DNA of 64,000 bases from Actinokineospora globicatena (GCF_024171945.1 NZ_JAMTCR010000002.1:1364001-1428000), one strand, 5' to 3'; counted from the first letter of the stretch, positions 1-9,463 are shown. A program made the numbers and translations. The notes: generated by a model from the sequence alone, not told the origin.

Positions 1-1511
1 TGCGCGGCCAGTTCGCCTACGCGATCAACGACGCCGACACCGGCGAGCTGCACCTGGTGCGCGACCGGCTCGGCATCCTGCCGCTGTACTACTACATCGA
101 CAACGAGATCTTCGCCTTCGCCTCGGAGATCAAGGCCCTGCTCCCGGCGATCGGGCAGCGCGGCGTCGACGTGGCCAGCCTGCACGACTACCTGGCGCAC
201 CGGTCGGTGCCCGCCCCGTACACCCTGGTCGACGGCGTCCGGAAGGTCCCGCAGGGCCACCGGCTGACCCTGGGCCGCGACGGGCAGGTCCGGCTGCGCG
301 CGTACTGGCAGATCCCGGCCGACGCCGCGCACCGCGACGTCACCCCGGAGGCCGCCGTCCGGCTGGTCGCCGACGCGCTCGACGCGTCCATCGCGGACGC
401 GCTGGTCGCCGACGTGCCGGTGGGCGCCTACCTCTCCGGCGGCATCGACTCCAGCCTGATCTCGGCGCTGACCGCCAAGGCCAAGCAGGGCGATGGCCTG
501 CACACGTTCTCCGCCGGGTTCGGCGACCCCCGGGTCGACGAGCTGGGCTGGGCGCGCAAGGTCGCCGACATCGTCGGCAGCGAGCACCACGAGGTGATCG
601 TCAGCGCCGAGGACTTCAAGGACAACTGGCACAAGCTCAGCTGGCACCGCGACGCCCCCCTGTCCGAACCGGCCGACGTGGCCGTGTTCAAGCTGGCGGA
701 GCTGGCCCGCACCCAGGTCAAGGTCGTGCTGTCCGGCGAGGGCAGCGATGAGCTGTTCGGCGGCTACCCCAAGTACCGCTTCGCCCAGGCCACCCGCTGG
801 GCCGGTCTGGTGCCGGAGGCGCTGCGCGGTCGGATCCTGCCCCGGCTGGAGCGGGCGCTGCCCGCGTCCCGGTCGCGGCTGGGTGTTGCCGTGCGGGCGA
901 TGGGCGAGGGCAGTTCCGCCGAGCGCATGCGCGGCTGGTTCGCCCCGTTCACCGAGCGGGAGCGCGACGGCCTGCTCGGCGGTCCCGCCGTGCGCAGCGC
1001 CATCGCCCCGTACCAGCGCGGTCGCGGCGACGCGCTGAGCCGGATGCTCTACGCCGACTCGCACGCCTGGCTGGCCGACAACCTGCTCGAGCGCGGCGAC
1101 CGGATGTCGATGGCCGCCTCGCTGGAGCTGCGCCCGCCGTTCCTGGACCACCGGCTGGTCGAGCTGGCGTTCTCGCTGCCCAGCTCGGTCAAGGTCCGCA
1201 ACGGCGTGACCAAGTGGGTGGTCAAGGAGGTCGCCAGGGCGCACCTGCCCGGCGACGTCGTCGACCGCGCCAAGTCCGGCTTCAAGGTCCCGCTGGACGC
1301 CTGGTTCCGCGACGGCCTGCGCGACATGGCCAACGACCTGCTCACCGGCCCGTCGTCGTTCGTCGCCGACGTGCTCGACCCGACCGCGGTGCGCAAGCTG
1401 CTCGACGAGCACCACGCGGGCACCCGCAACGAGCAGCCCCGGCTGTGGACGCTGCTGTCGCTGGAGGTCTGGCACCGCGAGTTCGCCAAGGCGTCCCAGG
1501 TCGGGGCATGA
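1..1511 (+). CDS. asnB: Asparagine synthase-type glutamine amidotransferase (5' end outside window)
   Basis: The open frame runs in from the window edge, so the N-terminal part of the class II glutaminase domain, including the expected catalytic Cys2, is not visible. What remains starts in the glutaminase domain (RDRLGILPLYYY, the usual RD(R/P)xGxxPLYY block) and continues into the ATP-dependent synthetase domain with the PP-loop SGGIDSS near base 440 and the LSGEGSDELFGGY block near base 735. Asparagine synthases transfer ammonia from glutamine to an adenylated carboxylate. Copies inside polysaccharide clusters are often thought to amidate uronic acids, which fits the neighbouring sugar genes and the UDP-glucose dehydrogenase at 26.2 kb. 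That substrate is inference; a true asparagine synthetase cannot be excluded. The stop overlaps the next start (ATGA). Confidence 0.88.
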   Translation, partial: RGQFAYAINDADTGELHLVRDRLGILPLYYYIDNEIFAFASEIKALLPAIGQRGVDVASLHDYLAHRSVPAPYTLVDGVRKVPQGHRLTLGRDGQVRLRAYWQIPADAAHRDVTPEAAVRLVADALDASIADALVADVPVGAYLSGGIDSSLISALTAKAKQGDGLHTFSAGFGDPRVDELGWARKVADIVGSEHHEVIVSAEDFKDNWHKLSWHRDAPLSEPADVAVFKLAELARTQVKVVLSGEGSDELFGGYPKYRFAQATRWAGLVPEALRGRILPRLERALPASRSRLGVAVRAMGEGSSAERMRGWFAPFTERERDGLLGGPAVRSAIAPYQRGRGDALSRMLYADSHAWLADNLLERGDRMSMAASLELRPPFLDHRLVELAFSLPSSVKVRNGVTKWVVKEVARAHLPGDVVDRAKSGFKVPLDAWFRDGLRDMANDLLTGPSSFVADVLDPTAVRKLLDEHHAGTRNEQPRLWTLLSLEVWHREFAKASQVGA

Positions 1512-2149
1512 GCCAGTCGCTCCTGCTCGTCGGCGCCGGTGGTCTGGCCAGGGAGGTGCTGGCCGCCGCGCGCGCGGTGCCCGGCGAGTTCACCGTCCGC
1601 GGCCTGCTCGACGACGACCCGGCTCGGCACGGCTCCGATGTGGACGGTGTGCCGGTGCTCGGCCCGTCCGACCTGGTGCACGAGCACACCGACGACCAGG
1701 TGCTGGTGTGCGTCGCCTCGCCGGGTCGGCCGGAGGGGCGGGCGAACGTGGTCCGCAGGCTCGACCTGCCCGCCGAGCGCTACGCCACCTTGGTCCACCC
1801 GGCGGCCTCGGTCGCACACGGCGTGGAGCTCGGTGCGGGCACCGTGCTGCTCGCCGGGGCCGTCATCACCGCGCCGCAGCGGGTCGGCGCGCACGTGCTC
1901 GCCATGCCGCACGTGCTGTTCACCCACGACGACTTAGTCGGCGACTTCGCCACCTGCGCCGGGCGGGCCACGCTCGCGGGCGGTGTGGTGGTCGCCGAGT
2001 CGGCCTACCTGGGGGCGGGGTCCCTCGTCCGCCAGGGCGTCCGCATCGGCTCCCGCGCCGTGATCGGCATGGGCGCCGTCGTGCTGGCCGACGTGCCGGA
2101 CGGCGAGACCTGGGTCGGGGTACCGGCCAAGCCGCTCATCCCGTCCTGA
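1508..2149 (+). CDS. PglD/NeuD-family sugar O/N-acetyltransferase
   Basis: A 213-aa protein with an N-terminal Rossmann-like half beginning LLLVGAGGLAREVL, the nucleotide-sugar binding part of the PglD/NeuD family, followed by a left-handed beta-helix of hexapeptide repeats (GVELGAGTVLLAGAVI, AVIGMGAVVLADVPDG, ending WVGVPAKPL). The family transfers acetyl groups from acetyl-CoA to amino groups or hydroxyls of nucleotide sugars. The ATG overlaps the stop of the amidotransferase by 4 bp, so translation is coupled. A TTA leucine codon lies at 1934-1936. The exact sugar acceptor cannot be told from sequence. Confidence 0.85.
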   Translation: MSQSLLLVGAGGLAREVLAAARAVPGEFTVRGLLDDDPARHGSDVDGVPVLGPSDLVHEHTDDQVLVCVASPGRPEGRANVVRRLDLPAERYATLVHPAASVAHGVELGAGTVLLAGAVITAPQRVGAHVLAMPHVLFTHDDLVGDFATCAGRATLAGGVVVAESAYLGAGSLVRQGVRIGSRAVIGMGAVVLADVPDGETWVGVPAKPLIPS

Positions 2150-2238
2150 CCGCCCCGACCGCCCTGACCCACCCCGTTCGGCTGCCCGGCCGCGGCTTGA
2201 TCGACCAAACACCCTTTCGCACCTGAGGAGAGCTCACC

Positions 2239-3345
2239 ATGACCGGCCCAATCCCCCTGGTCGACCTGGCCGCCCAGCACGCCGCCGTGGCGGACGAGGT
2301 GGCCGCGGGCTGGGCGGCCGTGCTCGCCAAGACCGCGTTCGTCGGCGGCCCGCAGGTCACCGCGTTCGAGGGCGAGTACGCCGCGTTCGCCGGGGTCGAG
2401 CACTGCATCGGCCTCGGCAACGGCACCGACGCGCTGGAGCTGGCGCTGCGCGCGCTGTCGATCGGCGCTGGCGACGAGTGCATCGTCCCGGCCAACACCT
2501 TCATCGCCACCGCCGAGGCCGTCGCCCGGACCGGGGCGACCCCGGTGCTGGTGGACTGCGACCTCGACACCGCCCTGATCGACGTCGACGCCGCCGCGGC
2601 CGCCGTGACCACCCGCACCCGCGCGGTCCTGCCGGTCGACCTCTACGGCCAGGTCGCGCCGATCGAGAAGCTGCGCGCGGTGCTGCCGACCAACGTCGCC
2701 ATCGTCGAGGACGCCGCCCAGTCGCAGGGCGCCACCCGCCATGGCCAGACCGCGGGCTCGTTCGGCGACATCGCCGCCACCAGCTTCTACCCGGGCAAGA
2801 ACCTCGGCGCCTACGGCGACGCGGGCGCGGTCACCACCTCGCGGGCCGACCTGGCCGAGCGGGTCCGGCTGCTGGGCGCGCACGGCTCGCCGCGCAAGTA
2901 CGAGCACCCCGTCCTGGGCTTCAACTCCCGGCTCGACACCCTGCAGGCCGTCGTCCTGTCGGCGAAGCTGCGCAGGCTCGCTGGCTGGAACGCCGCCCGC
3001 CGGGTCGCCGCGGACCGCTACACCGCGTTGCTGTCCGAGGTGGACGGTGTGACGACCCCGGTCGTCGCCGAGGGCAACGTGCCGGTGTGGCACCTGTACG
3101 TGGTCCGGGTCGCCAACCGCGACGCCGTGCTGGGCAAGCTGCACGCCGAGGGCATCGGCGCGGGCATCCACTACCCCACGCCGGTGCACCTGACGGGCGC
3201 GTTCGCCGACCTGGGGCTCGGCGAGGGCGCGTTCCCGGCCAGCGAGCGGCTCGGCGCCGAGATCCTGTCCCTGCCGCTGTTCCCGGAGATCACCGAGGCG
3301 CAGCAGGAGCGGGTTGTGTCCGTGCTCACCGAGGCGGTCCGGTGA
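2239..3345 (+). CDS. DegT/DnrJ/EryC1/StrS-type nucleotide-sugar aminotransferase
   Basis: A 368-aa PLP enzyme of the sugar aminotransferase family. It opens with IPLVDLAAQHA, typical of these proteins, has the DAAQSQGA block and the PLP lysine in FYPGKNLGAYGDAGA, and ends with the IHYPTPVHL and LPLFPEIT blocks. The family makes amino sugars from keto-sugar nucleotides using glutamate. Immediate coupling to a hexapeptide acyltransferase is the layout seen for 3-acetamido sugar pathways such as FdtB/FdtC or WlbC/WlbB, so a 3-amino sugar is the best guess. A GGAGAG ribosome-binding site lies 7 bp before the ATG. Confidence 0.93.
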   Translation: MTGPIPLVDLAAQHAAVADEVAAGWAAVLAKTAFVGGPQVTAFEGEYAAFAGVEHCIGLGNGTDALELALRALSIGAGDECIVPANTFIATAEAVARTGATPVLVDCDLDTALIDVDAAAAAVTTRTRAVLPVDLYGQVAPIEKLRAVLPTNVAIVEDAAQSQGATRHGQTAGSFGDIAATSFYPGKNLGAYGDAGAVTTSRADLAERVRLLGAHGSPRKYEHPVLGFNSRLDTLQAVVLSAKLRRLAGWNAARRVAADRYTALLSEVDGVTTPVVAEGNVPVWHLYVVRVANRDAVLGKLHAEGIGAGIHYPTPVHLTGAFADLGLGEGAFPASERLGAEILSLPLFPEITEAQQERVVSVLTEAVR

Positions 3346-3920
3346 CGACCGTGTCATCGAGCGTGTTCGTCCACGAACGTGGACTGTGCGAGAGCGACGA
3401 GGTCGGCGCGGGGACCCGCGTCTGGGCCTTCGCGCACGTCCTGCCTGGCGCGCGCGTCGGCAAGGACTGCAACATCTGCGACGGGGCGTTCGTCGAGACG
3501 GGCGCCGTTCTTGGCGACCGCGTGACGGTCAAGAACGGCACGCTGGTGTTCGGCGGGGTGACCTGTGAGGACGAGGTCTTCCTCGGCCCCAATGTGCTGT
3601 TCACCAATGACTTCCGGCCCCGCGCGCACATCCGCAAGGGTCCTGACCAGCTGATTTCCACCGTTGTCAGGCACAACGCGACCCTTGGCGCCGGCACCGT
3701 GGTGGTCTGCGGGACCGAGATCGGCGCGTTCGCTTTCGCCGGCGCGGGCGCGGTCGTGACCAAGGACGTGGAGCCGCACGCCTTTGTCGTGGGCAACCCC
3801 GCGGTGCGCAAGGGCTGGGTTTGCGAATGCGCAGCGCGGCTCGACGAAGATCTGCATTGCGCCGAGTGCGGGCTCGACTTCCGCACCGCCGGGACGGGCA
3901 ATGGGCTGACCCGGGCCTGA
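3342..3920 (+). CDS. Sugar-nucleotide N-acetyltransferase with C-terminal zinc ribbon
   Basis: A 192-aa left-handed beta-helix acyltransferase of the WlbB/FdtC type, with repeated hexapeptides and the block VLFTNDFRPR that in relatives lies at the active site. After the closing VVGNPAVRKGW the chain carries CxC-x9-CxxC, a probable zinc ribbon found in many members of this acyltransferase group. The GTG start at 3342 overlaps the aminotransferase stop by 4 bp; a second in-frame GTG at 3351 is possible. Together the two enzymes would convert a keto sugar nucleotide into an acetamido sugar. The particular sugar is not readable here. Confidence 0.88.
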   Translation: MTTVSSSVFVHERGLCESDEVGAGTRVWAFAHVLPGARVGKDCNICDGAFVETGAVLGDRVTVKNGTLVFGGVTCEDEVFLGPNVLFTNDFRPRAHIRKGPDQLISTVVRHNATLGAGTVVVCGTEIGAFAFAGAGAVVTKDVEPHAFVVGNPAVRKGWVCECAARLDEDLHCAECGLDFRTAGTGNGLTRA

Positions 3921-3938
3921 GTTTTCACGTTTCACCCA

Positions 3939-3966
3939 ATGGCCGCCGATCACCATCGGCGGCCAT
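3939..3966 (+). terminator. 12-bp perfect stem-loop after the amino-sugar genes
   Basis: ATGGCCGCCGAT at 3939-3950 pairs perfectly with ATCGGCGGCCAT at 3955-3966 across a CACC loop, 18 bp after the acyltransferase stop. There is no clear T tract, as is common in GC-rich actinomycetes. Confidence 0.7.
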
Positions 3967-4314
3967 TCGGGTTTCCGGGCCTGTTGCCCGGCACCTTCCT
4001 GTGCGCCGATCAGGTGATTGTCGTGCGGTGCCGATCGACCGCCGGGACCCCCGAGCAGGTAAGGGATTCCCCAAAGGACACTGCGAGTTGGCTGGGAGCG
4101 GGCGGTGCCTCACCCGCAGCCACAGATCCACTCTGGACGGTGAACACCCGGTTGCTGGCTGGACATTGACCAGCTCTACCCCAGATGGGGGTAACGGTGT
4201 CATCGTATGTGACGATGTGCAGGTAAATAGGAACCGTGTGCCCTGTCGCGCGTCCCCTATTCGGTGCCAAGTTCAGATTTTACCTAACAGCGGTTACTCA
4301 CCGTGGAGGCTCGG
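3967..4314 (+). other. Long leader/promoter region of the exported DUF4082 protein
   Basis: About 350 bp without a convincing gene. It holds a small inverted repeat CATCGT-N5-ACGATG at 4201-4217, an A/T-rich patch around GGTAAATAGG at 4225-4234 that could be a -10 region, and a GGAGG ribosome-binding site at 4305-4309. No riboswitch family was recognised. Confidence 0.4.
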
Positions 4315-7300
4315 ATGGACCGTGCGAAGCTGGCCGCACGCGCTCGGGGGCGGGCAGGGCGTGGTTTACGCACTGCTCTCGCAGTATCACTTGTCGTTGT
4401 CGGACTCCCCGTGCTCGTTGCGTCACCGGCTGCCGCCGGTCCGTGTGACGCGCCCGTTAACCCAATCGTCTGTGAGAACTCGAAGCCGGGAACGGAGCGC
4501 GGCGACTGGTTCGTCGAGAGCCCGTACGGCGACATCGAGGGCTACGCGACCGCCGCGAGCATCCAGCCCGGCGAGCGGCTCGATTTCAAGATCAAGACTC
4601 CCAGCACGAACTACCAGATCGACATCGTGCGCCTCGGCTACTACGGCGGCACCGGCGGCAGGCTCCAGCAGACGCTGGCCCCCACCGCGCACCTGCCGCA
4701 GAACCAGCCGGACTGCCTGTACCAGACCACGACCGGCATGGTCGACTGCGGGAACTGGGGTGTCTCCGCGTCCTGGTACGTGCCGAGCACCCAGGTCCCC
4801 GGGTTCTACGTCGCGAACTTCATCCGCAACGACGGCAACGGTGCCTCGCAGTACCCGTTCGTCGTGCGCAACGACTCGTCGACCTCCGACATCGTCGTGC
4901 AGACCTCCGACCAGACGTGGCAGGCCTACAACAAGTACGGCGACAAGGACACCAACCAGTACAACCTGTACGAGGGTGGTTTCTCCGGCTCGCCGGACGG
5001 CCGTGCGTTCAAGGTCAGCTACAACCGGCCGTACCGCAACGCGGGCACGTCGAACTTCCTCAACGCCGAGTACCCGATGATCAGGTTCCTCGAGCGCAAC
5101 GGTTATGACGTCAGCTACCTCACCGGCGTCGACATCACGCGCAACCCGAACCTGCTCAAGAACCACAAGGTGTACATCTCCTCGGGCCACGACGAGTACG
5201 TCAACGCCATCCAGCGCACGGGTATCGAGTCGGCCAAGGCCGCGGGTGTGAACCTGTTCTTCTCGACCGGCAACACCATGTTCTGGAAGACCCGGTTCGA
5301 GAACTCGATCGACTCGTCGAACACCGCGCTGCGCACGATGGCCTGCTACAAGGAGACCAAGGCCGTCGGCGGCGCGAAGATCGACCCGAGCCCGCTGTGG
5401 ACCGGTACCTGGCGCGACCCGCGCCAGTCCCCGCCCAGCGACGGCGGCCGCCCGGAGAACGCGCTCGTCGGCACCCTGTTCAACGTCAACGGCTACCGCG
5501 CGGACTCCATCCAGGTCCCGGCGTCGTTCGGCCGCAACCGGTTCTGGCGCGGTACGTCGATCGCCTCGGCGACCACGACCACCACGCTGCCGCAGGGCAC
5601 CCTGGGCTACGAGTGGGACGGCGACCCGGACAACGGGTACCGCCCCGCGGGCTCGATCCCGCTCTCGGACACCACGGTCACCGTCGACGACGGCCAGTTG
5701 CTGCTCGACTACGGCCACCTCTACGGCGGCGGTCCCGCGAACCACAAGATGACGCTGTACCGGGACCAGACCAGCAAGGCGCTGGTGTTCTCCGCCGCGA
5801 CGGTGCAGTGGTCCTGGGGTCTCGACTCCGACCACACCTTCCCGGCCGGTGCCCCGCCGACCGCGCCGACCAGCCTGGCCATGCAGCAGGCGACGGTCAA
5901 CCTGCTCGCTGACATGAGCGCGCAGCCCAAGACGCTGATGGCGGGCCTGAGCCTGGCGACCAAGTCGACCGACACCGTCGGCCCGACCGTCACCATCACC
6001 TCGCTGACCGAGGGCTCGACCGTGCCCGCGGGCACGCCGCGCACCATCACCGGTACCGCGGTCGACGCGGGCGGCGGCAAGGTCGGCTCCGTGGAGGTCT
6101 CCGTCGACGGCGGCACCACCTACCACCGGGCGACCGGCCTGGACAACTGGTCCTACGCCTGGACCCCGAGCACGCTCGGGGCGGCCACGGTCAAGGTCCG
6201 CGCCTCCGACGACGGCGCCACCCTCGGCGCCACCGTCAGCAGGAACGTGACCGTCGGCGCGCAGCAGTGCCCGTGCACCATCTTCGGCACCCAGACCCCG
6301 AGCACGGTCGACGGCGGCGACGCCGCGGCCATCGAGGTCGGCACCAAGTTCACGACCTCGGTCAACGCCACGGTCACCGGTGTCCGCTTCTACAAGGCGG
6401 CCACCAACACCGGCTCCCACACCGGCAGCCTGTGGACCTCGGCGGGCCAGCAACTGGCTACCGGCACCTTCTCGGGTGAGTCGGCCACCGGTTGGCAGAC
6501 ACTGACCTTCGGCACCCCGCAGCAGATCCGCGCCGGGCAGACCTACGTCGTGTCCTACAGCGCGCCCAACGGCCACTACTCGGTCGACCCCGGGTTCTTC
6601 AACACCAAGGGTGCGGGCATCGTCCCGCTGACGGCGCCCGCCACCGGCAACACCACCGGCGGCAACGGCGTGTTCAAGTACGGCTCGGGCTTCCCGAACA
6701 GCTCGTACAACGGCGGCAACTACTGGGTCGACGTGGTCATCACGACCGACGGCGCGGACAACACCGCGCCGGTGGTCAGCTCGACCGCCCCGACCTCGGG
6801 TGCCACCGGCGCCTACCGCGACGGCAGCGTCTCGGCGACCTTCAACGAGGCCGTCGACCCGAGCAGCGTGCAGTTCACCGTCCAGGCCAACGGCAACCCG
6901 GTCCCGGGCACCGTCAGCGTGGACGACAAGAAGGTCACCTTCAGCCCGACCGACCTGCTGCCCGCGAACACGGTGCACAACGTGTCGCTCAACGCCACCG
7001 ACGGCTACGGCAACGCGCTCGCCGCCGTCAAGACGTGGAGCTTCACCACCGGCACCACGCTGCAGCCGTGCCCGTGCAACCTGTTCGGTTCCCGGACCCC
7101 GGCCACGCCGGACGCGGGTGACGCCAGTGACGTCGAGCTGGGCGTGAAGTTCACCGTGGGTGCCAGCGCCAAGGTCACCGGCGTGCGGTTCTACAAGAAC
7201 TTCAACAACGTCGGCACGCACACCGGCTCGATCTGGACGACCGGCGGGCAGCGCATCGCCACCGGCACGTTCACCAACGAGACGGCGACCGGTTGGCAGA

Positions 7301-8358
7301 CGCTGACCTTCGCCGAGCCGGTGCAGATCCAGGCGGGCCAGACCTACGTCGCCTCGTACCGGGCGCCCACCGGGCACTACTCGGTCGACCACGGCTACTT
7401 CGCCAACCAGGGCGCTGGACGCGGTGTGCTCACCGCGCCGAGCTCCCCGGCCGCGAACGGCAACGGCGTGTACGTCTACGGCGGTGGCTTCCCGAACAGC
7501 ACCTACAACGCGAACAACTACTGGGTCGACCCGGTCATCGACACCTTCGGGGCGGACAACACCCCGCCGTCGGTGAGCTCGACCAGCCCAGCGGCCAACG
7601 CGACCGGCGTGTCCACCGGCACCGGTGTCACGGCGAACTTCTCCGAGCCGATCAACCCGGCCACGCTGCAGTTCAGCGTGACCCGCAACGGCACCGCGGT
7701 CCCGGGCACCACCCAGATCGCCGCGGACAACCGGAGCGTCACGTTCGCCTCGACCGACGTGCTCGTCGGCACCGCGCAGTACACGGTCAGCGTCCAGGCG
7801 GCTGACTCGTGGGGCAACCAGATGGCAGCGCCGTTCACGTGGAACTTCACGACCGGTGCCGCCGGGCAGTGCCCGTGCAGCCTGTTCCGCCCGACCGACG
7901 CCCCCGCGCACACCGCGGTGGACTCCACGGTCGAGCTGGGCATGCGGATCACGCCGAGCCAGAACGGCTACATCCGCGGCGTCCGGTTCTACAAGCCCGC
8001 GGGTGACGCGGGTACGCACACCGGAACGCTGTGGACCAACGCTGGCGCCCAGTTGGCGACCGGCACCTTCACCGGCGAGACGAGCAGCGGGTGGCAGACC
8101 CTGACGTTCAGCACGCCGGTCCAGGTGACGGCGGGTACCACGTACGTGGTCTCCTACTGGGGCTCGGCGGGCAACTACGGCTACACCACGCAGTACTTCA
8201 CCACCGACCGGACGAACGGGCCGCTCACCGGGCCCGCGAGCACGGAGGCAGCGCCCAACGGCGTCTACCGTTACGGCAGTGGAGGCCTGTTCCCGAACGG
8301 CTCCGGTAACGGAACCAACTACTGGGTCGACGCAGTGTTCGCGACTACTCCGTCCTAG
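4315..8358 (+). CDS. Exported protein: dimethylformamidase-like domain, Ig-like domains and three DUF4082 modules
   Basis: A 1347-aa secreted protein. The ATG at 4315 is chosen because GGAGG lies 5 bp before it; a GTG at 4303 overlaps that site. Residues 1-45 form a basic signal peptide ending near PAAAGP. Residues about 60-540 resemble the C-terminal domain of the N,N-dimethylformamidase large subunit (DVSYLTGVDITRNP, ISSGHDEYV, NLFFSTGNTMFW). An Ig-like domain follows, then three DUF4082 modules starting near residues 653, 919 and 1186, separated by two Big_5-type Ig-like domains. Each DUF4082 module is preceded by a CPC motif. This fold mix suggests a surface or matrix protein acting on or binding glycan. 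The reaction is unknown and amidase activity is not implied. Confidence 0.85.
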   Translation: MDRAKLAARARGRAGRGLRTALAVSLVVVGLPVLVASPAAAGPCDAPVNPIVCENSKPGTERGDWFVESPYGDIEGYATAASIQPGERLDFKIKTPSTNYQIDIVRLGYYGGTGGRLQQTLAPTAHLPQNQPDCLYQTTTGMVDCGNWGVSASWYVPSTQVPGFYVANFIRNDGNGASQYPFVVRNDSSTSDIVVQTSDQTWQAYNKYGDKDTNQYNLYEGGFSGSPDGRAFKVSYNRPYRNAGTSNFLNAEYPMIRFLERNGYDVSYLTGVDITRNPNLLKNHKVYISSGHDEYVNAIQRTGIESAKAAGVNLFFSTGNTMFWKTRFENSIDSSNTALRTMACYKETKAVGGAKIDPSPLWTGTWRDPRQSPPSDGGRPENALVGTLFNVNGYRADSIQVPASFGRNRFWRGTSIASATTTTTLPQGTLGYEWDGDPDNGYRPAGSIPLSDTTVTVDDGQLLLDYGHLYGGGPANHKMTLYRDQTSKALVFSAATVQWSWGLDSDHTFPAGAPPTAPTSLAMQQATVNLLADMSAQPKTLMAGLSLATKSTDTVGPTVTITSLTEGSTVPAGTPRTITGTAVDAGGGKVGSVEVSVDGGTTYHRATGLDNWSYAWTPSTLGAATVKVRASDDGATLGATVSRNVTVGAQQCPCTIFGTQTPSTVDGGDAAAIEVGTKFTTSVNATVTGVRFYKAATNTGSHTGSLWTSAGQQLATGTFSGESATGWQTLTFGTPQQIRAGQTYVVSYSAPNGHYSVDPGFFNTKGAGIVPLTAPATGNTTGGNGVFKYGSGFPNSSYNGGNYWVDVVITTDGADNTAPVVSSTAPTSGATGAYRDGSVSATFNEAVDPSSVQFTVQANGNPVPGTVSVDDKKVTFSPTDLLPANTVHNVSLNATDGYGNALAAVKTWSFTTGTTLQPCPCNLFGSRTPATPDAGDASDVELGVKFTVGASAKVTGVRFYKNFNNVGTHTGSIWTTGGQRIATGTFTNETATGWQTLTFAEPVQIQAGQTYVASYRAPTGHYSVDHGYFANQGAGRGVLTAPSSPAANGNGVYVYGGGFPNSTYNANNYWVDPVIDTFGADNTPPSVSSTSPAANATGVSTGTGVTANFSEPINPATLQFSVTRNGTAVPGTTQIAADNRSVTFASTDVLVGTAQYTVSVQAADSWGNQMAAPFTWNFTTGAAGQCPCSLFRPTDAPAHTAVDSTVELGMRITPSQNGYIRGVRFYKPAGDAGTHTGTLWTNAGAQLATGTFTGETSSGWQTLTFSTPVQVTAGTTYVVSYWGSAGNYGYTTQYFTTDRTNGPLTGPASTEAAPNGVYRYGSGGLFPNGSGNGTNYWVDAVFATTPS
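6267..8355 (+). repeat. Three in-frame DUF4082 coding repeats
   Basis: Three related units of about 480-490 bp start near 6267, 7065 and 7868. Each encodes a CPC start, a GVRFYK strand, a HTG(S/T)(L/I)WT turn, GWQTLTF and a closing NYWVD. Divergence between units is clear at the protein level, so the duplication is old rather than recent. Confidence 0.8.
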
Positions 8359-8376
8359 TACTAGGGAGCTAGCCAA

Positions 8377-9420
8377 GTGGCCAGCGTTGACGTGGTGATC
8401 CCGTGCTACAAGTACGGGTCGGTCCTGCCGACCGCCGTGCGCAGTGTTCTCGACCAGCCGGGCGTGGACGTCCGGGTGCTCGTGATCGACGACTGCTCCG
8501 GTGACGGCAGTGCCGATGTGGCCCGCGAACTGTCCGCACAGGACAGCCGGGTGAGTGTTCTGGAGCACGAGCGGAACAAGGGCCACATCGCCACGTACAA
8601 CGAGGGCCTCATGGACTGGGCGAGCGCGGACTACTGCGCTCTACTGTCCGCCGACGACGCACTGACCCCGGGTGCGCTCTTGCGGGCCGCACGCCTGCTC
8701 GACGCGCACCCGGAGGTCGGCTTCGTCTACGGCCGCCCCCTGCACTGGGACGGCAGCACCCCGCTGCCGCAGGCGCGCACGGAGGACCAGGGCTGGACCG
8801 TCTACAACGGACCGTCCTGGCTCCGCCGCCGCTTCGCCCTCGGTGAGGGGTGCATCACCTCCCCGGAGGTGGTGGTCCGCACCACCCTGCAGAAGAAGCT
8901 GGGTGGCTACGACCCGGAACTGCGCCACACCGGCGACATCGAGATGTGGATGCGCTTCGCCCTGCACGCGGACGTGGGGTACCTCAAGGGCGTCGACCAG
9001 GCCTACTACCGGGTCCACGGCAACAACATGTCGGCGGCGTACTACGCCTCGGTCGTCAACGACCTCCGCCAGCGGCTGGCCGCATACACGGCCATCACCT
9101 CCCGCACCGACAACAACCTCCCCGACCGCCTCGACATGGACCGCGCCGTTCGCCGCGTCCTGGCCCGAGACGCCCTCCGCCGCGCGGGCCGCGCCTTCGA
9201 CAAGGGCCGCAGCGACACGGACCCCGTCGACGAACTCGTCGACTTCGCCCGCGAGTCCCACGGCGACATCGAGAACCTCCCGGAGTGGCACACCTTCCAA
9301 CTCCGCAAGCGCCTGGGCCCCAAGCGAGCCCGGGCCCTGTCCCCCCTGGTCCTCACCGCCCCGGCGCGTCGCATCCGCCAACACGCCCGAATCCTCAAGT
9401 GGCAGCGCGAGGGGATCTAG
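8377..9420 (+). CDS. Family 2 glycosyltransferase
   Basis: A 347-aa GT-A fold enzyme: VDVVIPCYKYG at the N-terminus, LVIDDCSGDGS, then LLSADDALTPG as the likely metal-binding D-D segment, and an acceptor-side block HTGDIEMWMRFALH. There are no membrane helices, so it acts at the cytoplasmic face, presumably adding a sugar to a lipid-linked glycan. The GTG start is 18 bp after the stop of the exported DUF4082 gene, so the two are probably co-transcribed. Donor and acceptor sugars cannot be inferred. Confidence 0.9.
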   Translation: MASVDVVIPCYKYGSVLPTAVRSVLDQPGVDVRVLVIDDCSGDGSADVARELSAQDSRVSVLEHERNKGHIATYNEGLMDWASADYCALLSADDALTPGALLRAARLLDAHPEVGFVYGRPLHWDGSTPLPQARTEDQGWTVYNGPSWLRRRFALGEGCITSPEVVVRTTLQKKLGGYDPELRHTGDIEMWMRFALHADVGYLKGVDQAYYRVHGNNMSAAYYASVVNDLRQRLAAYTAITSRTDNNLPDRLDMDRAVRRVLARDALRRAGRAFDKGRSDTDPVDELVDFARESHGDIENLPEWHTFQLRKRLGPKRARALSPLVLTAPARRIRQHARILKWQREGI

Positions 9421-9429
9421 AGCCCGACG

Positions 9430-9455
9430 ACAGGGCGGCCCACGGGCCGCCCTGT
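9430..9455. terminator. 12-bp perfect palindrome between convergent genes
   Basis: ACAGGGCGGCCC at 9430-9441 is followed after 2 bp by its exact complement at 9444-9455. It lies between the ends of the converging glycosyltransferase and DUF397 genes and can serve as a terminator for both. Confidence 0.75.
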
Positions 9456-9463
9456 TCTGGTTT

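Noticed and set aside
3967-4314. Riboswitch in the long leader of the DUF4082 gene
   Set aside because: Only short inverted repeats are visible; no cobalamin, c-di-GMP or c-di-AMP consensus could be matched.
6267-8355. CRISPR-like or transposon repeats
   Set aside because: The repeated units are in-frame DUF4082 protein modules diverged at DNA level, without spacers or terminal repeats.
4423-8586. Open frame of 1387 codons on the minus strand opposite the exported DUF4082 gene
   Set aside because: Product is Arg/Val/Gly-rich without domains; it is a GC-rich antisense shadow of a gene with clear signal peptide and known domains.
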